Assembly (NCBI GenBank): GCA_934277495.1
Contig: CAKQUI010000009.1
Location: 1-32,837, forward strand
Reading direction: 5' to 3'
DNA length: 32,837 nucleotides
Source of the DNA: an uncultured Clostridia bacterium
GTDB taxonomy: Bacteria > Bacillota > Clostridia > Peptostreptococcales > Anaerovoracaceae
In this document: one piece after another, positions 23,127-30,928 of the stretch
Layout of the letters: the number at the start of each line of letters is the position of its first letter
Position numbering within the stretch: the stretch's first letter is position 1
Position numbers and translations under genes: made by a program
The notes under the pieces: model-generated
What the model saw: the letters and a program-made list of their open reading frames with translations, nothing else
The model's database searches: none
What the model was told of the DNA's origin: nothing

Positions 23127-23136
23127 TAATGCTTAA

Positions 23137-23151
23137 TGTTGTCTGACAACA
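23137..23151 (+). promoter_or_regulatory. Perfect palindrome just after the hydrogenase start site
   Basis: TGTTGTC-T-GACAACA (23137-23151) is a 7-bp inverted repeat with a single central base, too tight for an RNA hairpin. It sits where a repressor would block the promoter at 23099-23126. It lacks the 18-bp spacing of a Rex operator, so the regulator is unknown. Confidence 0.4.
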
Positions 23152-23175
23152 CTACAGAAGGGAGAAATCACATAC

Positions 23176-25035
23176 ATGAACAGACTTGACTTTAAACAGA
23201 AAGATGCTTCGCAGAAAGTTGTGGAAAGTCTCTATGACGATCTTCAGCGGCGTATCACTGCAAGCCCGCCGGGACAATGTCCTGTAGATATGGCAGAATC
23301 TTTCCTGAAACTCTGTCACGCACAGTCATGTGGCAAGTGTGTTCCCTGCAGAGTCGGTATCGGCCAGCTGCTGGAACTCATGGACAAACTGCTTGCGCTT
23401 GACTCAGAGAACTCTATGGACGATCTGACACTTATCAAAAACACAGCAGCTGCTATAAGGGATTCTGCTGACTGTACCATAGGCTCAGAGGCAGCTGACA
23501 TGATCCTGCGCAGTATGGAAGGATTCAGAGAAGATTACGAAGAACACGTACTCAGAAACAGATGTACACAAAACATACAGGATTCCAAACAGCCTGTGCC
23601 TTGCATAGCCGGATGTCCCGCAGGAGTGGATGTCCCCGGATACACTGCACTTGTTCAGGCAGGAAGATACGATGACGCCGTGCGCCTTATCAGAAAGGAC
23701 AACCCGCTGCCTGCTGTATGTGCACTGATATGCGAGCACCCCTGCGAAGAAAGATGCCGCAGGAAGCTTATCGACACGCCGATAAATATCAGAGGGCTCA
23801 AGCGTTTTGCCATCGACAACTGCAGCAAAACGGTCCCTGTACCTGCACCTATGGATGACACCGGAAAAAGGGTCGCTGTCATAGGCGGCGGTCCCAGCGG
23901 ACTTTCGGCGGCATATTTCCTGGCACTGATGGGTCACAAGGTACATATCTTTGAAAAAAGGAACCAGCCCGGCGGTATGCTGAGATACGGTATACCTCAG
24001 TACCGCCTGCCAAGGGAAAGGCTGCAGTGGGATATAGACGCCATCGTGTCTATGGGTGTCGAGATCGAGACGGACACCGATATCAACGACAGCGAAGTCA
24101 TACGTGACATCAACGACAACTATGATGCGGTCTACATATCCATCGGTGCCCACACCCACAAGTCTATCGGTATAGACGGCGAATACAGCAAGGGTGTAGT
24201 CCCTGCTGTGGAAATGCTCAGAGGTATAGGCGATGATGCCATTCCGGATTTCAGAAACAAAGCAGTCGTAGTCATAGGCGGCGGCAATGTCGCCATGGAC
24301 GTGGCAAGAACAGCAAAGCGTCTTGGCGCTTCTGAAGTCAGCATCGTTTACAGACGAAGAAGGCAGGATATGACCGCACTCCCCGATGAGATCGATGGCG
24401 CAGTCGCTGAAGGATGCACGCTGCTGGAGCTCAAAGCACCTTCAAGGATAGAAAGCAGCAGCGCCGGCAACGTCAAAGCGCTCTGGGTGCAGCCGCAGAT
24501 CGCAGGCAGAGCTGACAGTTCCGGACGTCCGAGACCTGTGGCTGCCCAGTCCCCGGAGGAACGTATACCGTGTCATATCATAATATCAGCTATAGGTCAG
24601 GGGCTGGAAGCAGCAGGATTCGAAAAATACGGTATACCTGTCATAAAAAATACATTTGCAACTGAAACTTCCAGCGCCATAAACGAGGTAGACGGGTTCT
24701 TTGCCGGAGGAGACTGCGTGACCGGGCCTTCTACCGTCATAAACGCCATCGCAGCCGGAAAAGTCGCTGCAGCCAACATCGATACATATCTGGGATACGA
24801 TCACAGGATCAGTGCCGAGGAAGATATCGACATACCTGAACCAAGAGTCATGGACAGCAAGCCTTGCGGACGTGCTGAACTGAAACTCAGATATGCCAAG
24901 GACCGCGGCAATGACTTTCTTGAGATCGAAAACGGCATGAGTCTGGAAGAAGCCCTGCAGGAAGCCAGCAGATGCCTGCGGTGCGACAGGTTCGGTATAA
25001 GCTCACTGAAAGGAGGACGCAGAGAACAATGGTAA
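23176..25035 (+). CDS. Iron-sulfur flavoprotein: NuoF-type FeS domain fused to GltD/NfnB-like oxidoreductase
   Basis: 619-residue protein. Residues about 35-115 carry the NuoF C-terminal cluster motif CGKCVPCRVG (C52, C55, C58) with C100, but not the FMN/NADH part of NuoF. A cysteine-rich region like dihydropyrimidine dehydrogenase domain I follows (C143, C147, C182, C186, C190, C194). Next is a GltD-like FAD domain (GGGPSG 237-242) with an inserted NAD(P) domain (GGGNVA 368-373). RRR at 394-396 suggests preference for NADPH. The C-terminus has EASRCLRCD. It overlaps the hydrogenase gene by seven bases, so it probably passes electrons between NAD(P)H and that enzyme. GltD-like proteins define the genomic context of the glutamate-synthase-linked [FeFe] hydrogenases. 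The ATG at 23176 has a weak GAAGGGAG site. Confidence 0.85.
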   Translation: MNRLDFKQKDASQKVVESLYDDLQRRITASPPGQCPVDMAESFLKLCHAQSCGKCVPCRVGIGQLLELMDKLLALDSENSMDDLTLIKNTAAAIRDSADCTIGSEAADMILRSMEGFREDYEEHVLRNRCTQNIQDSKQPVPCIAGCPAGVDVPGYTALVQAGRYDDAVRLIRKDNPLPAVCALICEHPCEERCRRKLIDTPINIRGLKRFAIDNCSKTVPVPAPMDDTGKRVAVIGGGPSGLSAAYFLALMGHKVHIFEKRNQPGGMLRYGIPQYRLPRERLQWDIDAIVSMGVEIETDTDINDSEVIRDINDNYDAVYISIGAHTHKSIGIDGEYSKGVVPAVEMLRGIGDDAIPDFRNKAVVVIGGGNVAMDVARTAKRLGASEVSIVYRRRRQDMTALPDEIDGAVAEGCTLLELKAPSRIESSSAGNVKALWVQPQIAGRADSSGRPRPVAAQSPEERIPCHIIISAIGQGLEAAGFEKYGIPVIKNTFATETSSAINEVDGFFAGGDCVTGPSTVINAIAAGKVAAANIDTYLGYDHRISAEEDIDIPEPRVMDSKPCGRAELKLRYAKDRGNDFLEIENGMSLEEALQEASRCLRCDRFGISSLKGGRREQW

Positions 25036-26750
25036 AACTTACTATCAACGACCAGAAAATTTCCGTAAAGAGCGGCACTACCATCATGGAAGCTGCGAAA
25101 ATGGTGGGCATCGACATACCGCACCTCTGCTTCCTTGAAGGTATCAACGAGATAGGTGCCTGCAGAGTCTGCATCGTGGAAAATGCCGGTATGGACAAAC
25201 TGATCCCTGCCTGCAACACGCCCGTTGAAAGCGGAATGAAGATATACACCAACAGTCCCAGAGTCAGGAGGACAAGACGCATAAACGTAGAACTGATACT
25301 GTCTGACCACGACTGCAAATGCGCAATATGTCACAGGAGCGGCAACTGCAACCTGCAGAAACTGGCAAACGACCTGGGCATACTGGAGATACCATATGAG
25401 AACATTGCAGAAAAAAAGCGCTGGAACACCCAGGGCCCGCTGGTGCGTGACGCTTCAAAATGTATCAAGTGCATGAGATGCATACAGGTATGCGACAAGA
25501 TACAGGGCATGAACATCTGGAACCTTTCAGGCAGCGGCTACCGTACAACTGTAAGTGTATCCCAGAACGTGCCTTTTGACATGACCCACTGCACATACTG
25601 CGGACAGTGCATCACTCACTGCCCTGTAGGCGCCCTCAGGGAAAGATCCGATACGAACAGAGTCCTCGACGCTATCGCCGATCCGGACAAGATAACTGTA
25701 GTACAGATAGCCCCTGCAGTGCGTACAGCATGGGGAGAATCCATCGGACTCTACAAGGAGGAAAGTACCCTCGGCAAGCTCATAAGCGCTCTCCGTCAGA
25801 TCGGGTTCGACTATATATTCGATACAGTCTACTCTGCCGATCTTACGATAATGGAAGAAGGCAGCGAGTTCCTGGAGCGTGTCAAAGAACGTGACAGACA
25901 CAGATGGCCGATGTTCACATCATGCTGTCCCGGATGGATAAGATTCATCAGATCGGAATATCCGGAGTTCACAGACAATCTTTCCTCTGCAAAATCTCCA
26001 CAGCAGATGTTCGGAGCTATAAGCAAGACGTATATAGCCCATAAGCTGGGGCTCGATCCTGACAAGATCGTAAGCGTTTCCATAATGCCGTGTCTTTCCA
26101 AAAAGTACGAACGCAGTGTCCCTGCCGTGAATGACAGCGGATGCGGATCAGATGTGGATATCGTGCTGACAACAAGAGAGCTCACAAGGCTCATCAATGC
26201 CGACAGGATACGTGTCGCCGATCTCAGCGAAGGCAGCTTCGATGAATTTTTCGGAGAAGGCACCGGTGCCGGAGTCATCTTCGGAGCTTCCGGCGGAATC
26301 ATGGAAGCAGCTCTCAGATCTGCATATTTCATGCTCACCGGCAGGAATCCTGAAAAAGACGCATTCAAGCGTGTACGAGGCGTGAAGGGATGGAAAGAAG
26401 CCACTTTCGATATCGAGGGAGCTGAGATAAATGTTGCAGCTGTCAGCGGTCTTGGCAACGCCAGAAAACTGATGGAAGCCATAAAATCCGGAAAGGTCAG
26501 CTATGATTTCGTCGAAGTCATGGCGTGCCCTGGCGGATGTGCAGGCGGAGGCGGACAGCCGGTCCATGACGGCCTTGAGCTTGCAGAAGAACGTGGCCGC
26601 AGTCTTTACGGCATAGACAGCGCCGTACCAATAAGATTTTCCCATGAAAACCCGTCAGTGCAGATGACATACAGCGAATATCTCGAACACCCGCTGTCAC
26701 GCAGAGCACACGAACTGCTGCATACAAAACACAGCGACTGGAGGCTGTAG
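25029..26750 (+). CDS. [FeFe] hydrogenase, M3 type (NADH/NADPH-linked group A)
   Basis: 573-residue enzyme that reversibly reduces protons to H2. The N-terminal 2Fe-2S ligands are C34, C45, C48 and C62. The His-ligated cluster is H94-C98-C101-C107, and two 4Fe-4S motifs begin at C145 and C188. The H-cluster motifs are TSCCPGW (297-303), MPCLSKKYE (353-361) and EVMACPGGCAGGGGQP, all intact. ATG 25029 lies twelve bases after AAAGGAGG, inside the end of the previous gene. The frame is open to 24972, but that part is the neighbour's coding sequence. Maturases HydE, HydF and HydG are not in the window. It is followed by a strong terminator. Confidence 0.96.
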   Translation: MVKLTINDQKISVKSGTTIMEAAKMVGIDIPHLCFLEGINEIGACRVCIVENAGMDKLIPACNTPVESGMKIYTNSPRVRRTRRINVELILSDHDCKCAICHRSGNCNLQKLANDLGILEIPYENIAEKKRWNTQGPLVRDASKCIKCMRCIQVCDKIQGMNIWNLSGSGYRTTVSVSQNVPFDMTHCTYCGQCITHCPVGALRERSDTNRVLDAIADPDKITVVQIAPAVRTAWGESIGLYKEESTLGKLISALRQIGFDYIFDTVYSADLTIMEEGSEFLERVKERDRHRWPMFTSCCPGWIRFIRSEYPEFTDNLSSAKSPQQMFGAISKTYIAHKLGLDPDKIVSVSIMPCLSKKYERSVPAVNDSGCGSDVDIVLTTRELTRLINADRIRVADLSEGSFDEFFGEGTGAGVIFGASGGIMEAALRSAYFMLTGRNPEKDAFKRVRGVKGWKEATFDIEGAEINVAAVSGLGNARKLMEAIKSGKVSYDFVEVMACPGGCAGGGGQPVHDGLELAEERGRSLYGIDSAVPIRFSHENPSVQMTYSEYLEHPLSRRAHELLHTKHSDWRL

Positions 26751-26770
26751 ATACAGTATATTTGCTAAAA

Positions 26771-26817
26771 CAGGAGCAGAGACCATATTCCCGGTTCTCT
26801 GCTCCTGCTGCGTTTTT
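26771..26817. terminator. Bidirectional terminator between hydrogenase and AAA/nuclease genes
   Basis: CAGGAGCAGAGACC (26771-26784) pairs with GGTTCTCTGCTCCTG (26793-26807), about 14 bp with one bulged T. On the plus strand five T follow at 26813-26817; on the minus strand the stem runs into TTTT. It serves both convergent genes. Confidence 0.85.
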
Positions 26818-26824
26818 CAATGTC

Positions 26825-28696
26825 TTATAAACTGCTGTCGACTGCGATCTCTACGCTTTTCCCACTAAAAGCAATGCCGTACTTCAGCACCGTTTTCACA
26901 GCCCTGCCGCTGAACTCGCTGTCATAATGCCTGTCGTCTATCTGTTTCAGTGCTTTCTGCGATAGTTTCTTCAGTTCTTCTTCGTATACGTTTCTGGCTG
27001 CCTTGAATTCCAGGATGATCCCTGGAAGGCCATTCTTCTTCGGCTGCATACATATATCATACCGACCGTCTCCGGCTTCCCTGTTGGACATCACACGATA
27101 GCTGCTGTCCATAACAGCACAGAGCCCCAGAGTAAGACCGTGGTAAAAATTCTCGCCCATAGTATCATAGTAGCTCACAGACTGTGTAAACAGTTTCTGC
27201 AGCTTTTCCTGAAGCTGACTGACATTGCCGGTATAAAGCGCTTCCTGTATATATACTGCTGTCGACTGCGGTATGATATCACGGAGTTTTGCCAGCACTT
27301 CCCTGTTGTACACGAAAGATATCTCTTTATTCGGTACAGCAACTTCGCACATGAAATTCCCGTCCGGAGCAGTCTCTGCACTGAGTGCTTTGAGGTACCC
27401 TGTCACAAGCAGGAAGCTGTATATGGACGACGGGTCATTTTTGAGCTGCGGATAGATCACCCCCGTGTCCACATACGCCGGGAATGATTTTCCCTGCATC
27501 AGAGAGTAGAGCCTCTGGTATATATCATCATCTGCATATGACATGATCTCGCCGATGATATCATTATTGCCGGTGGACTGCCAGAAAGTCCGGGGAGCGC
27601 AGTCATTGCTGAAATAGTTTATCACTGACCACGGGTTGAATATATCAGTATTGCCGAAGCGGTATCCGTCATACCACTGGCTAAGTTCTTCATACTTATC
27701 CGAAGCGCCGTAATAATCCGCCATCGCCCTGACTTCATCTGATGTGAATCCGAAATATGAGCTGTATTTCCTGTCCAGTATGGAGTTGATCTTCAGGTTG
27801 TTGAGTCCGCTGAAGATACTTTCTTTAGCGATCCTCAGTATACCTGTCATGAACCCGTAAGCCAGGTGAGGATTATCCTTGAAACCTCCGGAAAACAGAT
27901 TCCTCATAAAAAGTATCACCTCGTCATAGAATCCGGTCATGTAACCCTGATGAACAGGCGTATCATATTCATCTATTATGATCACTGCCGGGACGCCATG
28001 GTGTTTATGCAGCATCGACGACAATGACAGAAGCGCTGTCGACAGTTCTTCTTCGGTGGAGATCTTACTTATGACTCTGTTGTAATAGACTTTCTCACTT
28101 TCGCTGCATCTGCTGCTGCTTCCAAGTTCCGGATGCCGGTCGAACTCATTTTTGATTATCTCGGCAAGCAGATCGTATGTGGCCTCCCAGGTCATACATT
28201 TTACATCCTTGAAAGTCAGATATATCACCGGGTATTTTCCCTGAGCCTCTCTGTATTTCCGACCGCATTTCCAGATATTCCTGTTCCTGAAAAATACAGA
28301 TGTGTCTTCACCGGTCTTTTCGAAGAAAGTTCTGATCATTTCAATTGTCAGCGTCTTACCGAAACGTCGTGGTCGTGTGAACAAAGAGACCTTCGGTACT
28401 TCGTCCAGAAAGTCCTTTATGAGCAGAGTCTTGTCCACATAATAATAGCGCTGCACTGCTTCTCTGTAATCCGAAACGCCTACAGGCAGCGGAAGTTTGC
28501 CTTCCGATTCCGATTTTTTATATATACCTGACCGCACACGATTATCTGCAGGTTTCTCTGCATCAGCAGGTATCTCCCAGCTGCGTCCGTTCTTCTCGGC
28601 ACCGTCGATACGGCCTTCTTTGCACAGATATGCGACTCTCCGTTCAGATACGTGCCATATACCGGCAGCCTCTTTTACCGTCATCGTATATTTCAT
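26825..28696 (-). CDS. AAA-ATPase-like / PD-(D/E)XK nuclease family protein with N-terminal HTH
   Basis: 623-residue protein. Residues 1-45 form a MerR/excisionase-like helix-turn-helix (TVKEAAGIWHVSERRVAYLC, then GRSWEIP). An AAA-ATPase-like domain follows, with the P-loop-like RPRRFGKTL (108-116), in which RRFGKT replaces the usual glycine-rich loop, and Walker B VIIIDEYD (238-245). The C-terminal domain has GRYDICMQP and ILEFKAA, the PD-(D/E)XK_9 type nuclease core. Such proteins occur in many copies in anaerobes and Bacteroidetes, and their function is not established. The ATG at 28696 follows GGAGGTG. Its promoter overlaps a GATATC repeat array, which suggests autoregulation through the fused HTH. 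Confidence 0.9.
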   Translation of the reverse strand: MKYTMTVKEAAGIWHVSERRVAYLCKEGRIDGAEKNGRSWEIPADAEKPADNRVRSGIYKKSESEGKLPLPVGVSDYREAVQRYYYVDKTLLIKDFLDEVPKVSLFTRPRRFGKTLTIEMIRTFFEKTGEDTSVFFRNRNIWKCGRKYREAQGKYPVIYLTFKDVKCMTWEATYDLLAEIIKNEFDRHPELGSSSRCSESEKVYYNRVISKISTEEELSTALLSLSSMLHKHHGVPAVIIIDEYDTPVHQGYMTGFYDEVILFMRNLFSGGFKDNPHLAYGFMTGILRIAKESIFSGLNNLKINSILDRKYSSYFGFTSDEVRAMADYYGASDKYEELSQWYDGYRFGNTDIFNPWSVINYFSNDCAPRTFWQSTGNNDIIGEIMSYADDDIYQRLYSLMQGKSFPAYVDTGVIYPQLKNDPSSIYSFLLVTGYLKALSAETAPDGNFMCEVAVPNKEISFVYNREVLAKLRDIIPQSTAVYIQEALYTGNVSQLQEKLQKLFTQSVSYYDTMGENFYHGLTLGLCAVMDSSYRVMSNREAGDGRYDICMQPKKNGLPGIILEFKAARNVYEEELKKLSQKALKQIDDRHYDSEFSGRAVKTVLKYGIAFSGKSVEIAVDSSL

Positions 28697-28747
28697 CAGT
28701 TACACCTCCATGAATATCATCGTAATGCCGTCACTTTTTCTCTGTAT

Positions 28748-28776
28748 ATTATACTCCAGAAAAAGAACGATATCAA
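28748..28776 (-). promoter_or_regulatory. Promoter of the AAA/nuclease gene
   Basis: On the minus strand TTGATA (28776-28771) and a perfect TATAAT (28753-28748) are separated by 17 bases. The -35 element lies in the first unit of the GATATC array. Confidence 0.75.
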
Positions 28777-28807
28777 CGATATCGTTCCGAACAATATCAT
28801 TGATATC
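28769..28807. repeat. GATATC array: 18-bp inverted repeat at the promoter
   Basis: The left arm (28769-28786) and right arm (28790-28807) form an 18-bp inverted repeat with two mismatches around CCG. Each arm holds two GATATC-type units nine bases apart, at 28769, 28778, 28793 (AATATC) and 28802. The left arm contains the perfect palindrome AACGATATCGTT. The array overlaps the -35 element, as an operator would. Confidence 0.7.
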
Positions 28808-28873
28808 CGGTTATCATTCCGAAGCATAACTGGATGTACTGCCTGCGATACTTTGTTTCAGAGAATACAGTTA

Positions 28874-29056
28874 TCAGTCGCTGAAATCCTTATCATCGGA
28901 AACAGGCGCTTTTTCATCCTCCTGTGCAGCAGCGCTTTCCCTCTCTTTTCTTATAGCCAGACGGATGACTCTGTACATACAGTACAGAAGTACGGCATAT
29001 TTGATAACTCCGAATACTATCATCTGCAGCAATTGTAAAAAACTTGTTATGTTCAT
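28874..29056 (-). CDS. Small single-pass membrane protein, 60 aa, unknown function
   Basis: The ORF starts at ATG 29056, six bases after AAAGGA. Residues about 5-32 form one hydrophobic helix (LLQMIVFGVIKYAVLLYCMY), followed by a basic stretch (RVIRLAIRKER) and an acidic tail ending DDKDFSD. The positive residues after the helix suggest the tail faces the cytoplasm. I do not recognise a family. It has a plausible promoter at 29091-29118 and stands alone between the AAA/nuclease gene and an AT-rich gap. No terminator is evident after it. Confidence 0.55.
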   Translation of the reverse strand: MNITSFLQLLQMIVFGVIKYAVLLYCMYRVIRLAIRKERESAAAQEDEKAPVSDDKDFSD

Positions 29057-29090
29057 GGTTTTTCCTTTCTGTCCAACACATTATATCTTT

Positions 29091-29118
29091 ATCATACAAA
29101 GATACTGTACCAATGCAA
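29091..29118 (-). promoter_or_regulatory. Candidate promoter of the 60-aa membrane protein
   Basis: On the minus strand TTGCAT (29118-29113) and TATGAT (29096-29091) are separated by 16 bases. A second -10-like TATAAT lies at 29085-29080 without a good -35. Confidence 0.4.
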
Positions 29119-29213
29119 AGACTTTGTTCATTTTATTTTTCATATCATATACATAAACCCTGTCGGATATCTTTTTGTGACAAGCTTTTTTATCTTTTTT
29201 TGATTTTAAAAAA

Positions 29214-29247
29214 GTGCGCAAGGCGAAATCTTCGATTTCTTTGCACA
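29214..29247. other. Unassigned hairpin in an AT-rich gap
   Basis: The gap 29119-29324 holds no supported gene. Within it GAAATC (29225-29230) and GATTTC (29234-29239) form a 6-bp stem with a TTC loop. Flanking AA/TT and GTGC/GCAC pairs extend it across a small internal loop. A T-rich and A-rich tract precedes it. It may be a small RNA or a relic; there is no promoter or terminator evidence. Confidence 0.25.
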
Positions 29248-29324
29248 TATGTCGATGAATAGCAGCAACTCATTTAATATGCTTTCTATGAAAATGCCTG
29301 CGTACTGTGCTCATACAAAAAAAG

Positions 29325-29356
29325 AAAAAGCGGCGGTATCGCTTCCGCCGCTTTTT
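29325..29356. terminator. Terminator of the monooxygenase gene
   Basis: AAAAAGCGGCGG (29325-29336) and CCGCCGCTTTTT (29345-29356) form a perfect 12-bp stem with an 8-base loop. T-runs occur on both strands, so it can act in both directions. Confidence 0.92.
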
Positions 29357-29379
29357 GATCATGAACCAGATTTCAGATC

Positions 29380-29664
29380 CTATCCTTCGTATCTCTTCAG
29401 CACTGTTTCTGCCACATACTCTGCTTTGAGTTCGCCCAGTGCCTTGAAGTGTGCCTGTTCTGTATGGAACTTGAAAGCTTCTTCGTCTTTCCAGTTTTCC
29501 ACCAGAAGTATCTCATCTTCGTTGTCGATGGACAGATAATAGTCGTATTTGATGTTGCCTTCTTCTGCTCTCGACTTCTGAGGCACTTCCAGTTTGTTCA
29601 CTGCTTCATAGAATTCTGCTCTTTTGCCTGGTTTTGTGAAATAATGTACATTAAGAACTACCAT
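29380..29664 (-). CDS. Antibiotic biosynthesis monooxygenase (ABM) domain protein, YgiN-like
   Basis: 94-residue single-domain protein with the dimeric alpha-beta barrel pattern. VVLNVHYFTKPGKRAEFYEAV is the first strand and helix, then YDYYLSIDNEDEILLVENWKDEEAFKFH, with the characteristic VENW and a following His-rich helix. The family includes quinol and other small-molecule monooxygenases that need no cofactor; the substrate is unknown. The start is ATG 29664, with AAAGGAG eight bases upstream; codons to 29688 are excluded. It follows the VWA gene by 67 bases without a clear terminator between, so it may be the last gene of that transcript. Confidence 0.88.
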   Translation of the reverse strand: MVVLNVHYFTKPGKRAEFYEAVNKLEVPQKSRAEEGNIKYDYYLSIDNEDEILLVENWKDEEAFKFHTEQAHFKALGELKAEYVAETVLKRYEG

Positions 29665-29731
29665 TTTGTTTCTCCTTTCCTGCTGCATGTCTCCCTGCAG
29701 CTTGCTGCAAAAAATATTTTATCTTCATCTG

Positions 29732-30925
29732 CTATCTTACCAGCAGCTTCTTTATACCTGCGTCAAGTCCGTCCAGCGAAAGCTCGAACATAGGGAAGAC
29801 ATTGCCTACAGCCTCTATGGTCTGTGCGCCGTATGCCCACGGCCATGCTTCCTGCTCTATGGGGTTCAGCCATATCAGTTTCTTGTATCTGCGTTTGAAC
29901 TTGTTGAGCCACACCATTCCCGGTTCTTCGTTCCACAGGCCTATGTAGGAATTGCCTCCACGCCTGAAAAGCTCCGACGGCGCCATGGCTGCATCGCCCA
30001 CGAATATTACTTTGTATTCGCTGTCCAGATTGTTCAGCACCCAGTCAGTCTCCACCCAGTCGCCCCGTCTGCAGTACGGCGTCGTATAGAGATGATCGTA
30101 TATACAGTTATGGAAATAGTATATCTTCAGGTCCTTGAAATGATTGGACTTGCTCACTGCCTGGAAAAGCCTGTTGCACAGCCTCGTATACGGCAGCATG
30201 GATCCGTCCGAGTCTATCAGCAGCAGCAGTTTCACAGTATTTTTTCTCGGCTTGTCGTATACTATGCTGAGAAGCCCTGCATTTTCACAAGTCTCGTCTA
30301 TAGTCCTGTCTACGTCAAGCTCTGTCTTTGCTCCATCTACCCTCGATGAATACTGACGCAGTTTCCTGAAAGCCATCTGGAACTGTCTGATATCCAGTAT
30401 CGTATCCTCTCTGAAGTCCCTGAACTTGCGCTCCCCTGCTACTTGTACAGCCGATTTGTGACGGCTGGTGCCGCCTACTCTGATACCTGCGGGATTATAT
30501 CCGCCTCTGCCGAAAGGCGATGTGCCTCCGGTTCCTATCCAGCGATTACCTCCATCGTGTTTTTCCTTCTGCTCATTTATACGTTCCTGGAACATCTTCA
30601 GCAGCTCTTCCAGCTCTCTGGCAACATTCTCTATATCGCCACGATCATCGAGAGCTCTTTCCCTGTCTGATTCATTGAGCCAGTTCCAGAATTCCTCCGG
30701 AAGTTCCTCCGGAGTCTGTATACCTTTGAAATACTCTGCAAACACCGCATCGAACTTGTCATAGTCTGCTTCTGTCTTTATCAGTATACTCCTGCACAGG
30801 TTGTAGAACCCCGTCAGAGTCGACTCTCCGAGCCCCTTGTCAAGAGCTTCTATCAGTGTCATCCATTCATTTATGGAAACTGACAGGCCTTTCGCCCTGA
30901 GTAAGTAAAAAAATTCAAGAAACAT
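29732..30925 (-). CDS. VWA domain protein, CoxE-like, partner of MoxR ATPase
   Basis: 397-residue protein. An N-terminal helical region (residues 1-120) precedes a Gly-rich linker, then a von Willebrand A domain with its MIDAS at residues 238-242. The MIDAS reads DSDGS, that is DxDxS instead of the usual DxSxS. Later parts include VIFVGDAAMAPSEL and a C-terminal FPMFELSLDGLDAGIKKL. It starts three bases after the moxR stop, with AGAGGTGG as ribosome-binding site. MoxR-VWA pairs are thought to act as chaperone-like systems that mature or remodel enzymes. The client here is unknown; no dehydrogenase is adjacent. Confidence 0.88.
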   Translation of the reverse strand: MFLEFFYLLRAKGLSVSINEWMTLIEALDKGLGESTLTGFYNLCRSILIKTEADYDKFDAVFAEYFKGIQTPEELPEEFWNWLNESDRERALDDRGDIENVARELEELLKMFQERINEQKEKHDGGNRWIGTGGTSPFGRGGYNPAGIRVGGTSRHKSAVQVAGERKFRDFREDTILDIRQFQMAFRKLRQYSSRVDGAKTELDVDRTIDETCENAGLLSIVYDKPRKNTVKLLLLIDSDGSMLPYTRLCNRLFQAVSKSNHFKDLKIYYFHNCIYDHLYTTPYCRRGDWVETDWVLNNLDSEYKVIFVGDAAMAPSELFRRGGNSYIGLWNEEPGMVWLNKFKRRYKKLIWLNPIEQEAWPWAYGAQTIEAVGNVFPMFELSLDGLDAGIKKLLVR

Positions 30926-30928
30926 CGT

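Noticed and set aside
22897..23136. 79-codon plus-strand frame before the hydrogenase operon
   Set aside because: It has no ribosome-binding site, overlaps the hydrogenase promoter and runs opposite to the surface-protein remnant; it is hydrophobic only because the complement is A-rich and lysine-coding.
23137..23151. Rex operator
   Set aside because: Rex sites span about 18 bases with TTGT and ACAA at the ends. This palindrome is 15 bases with a one-base centre.
28652..29038. 128-codon plus-strand frame
   Set aside because: It crosses the start, promoter and operator of the AAA/nuclease gene and the antisense of the 60-residue ORF, with no start site or domain.
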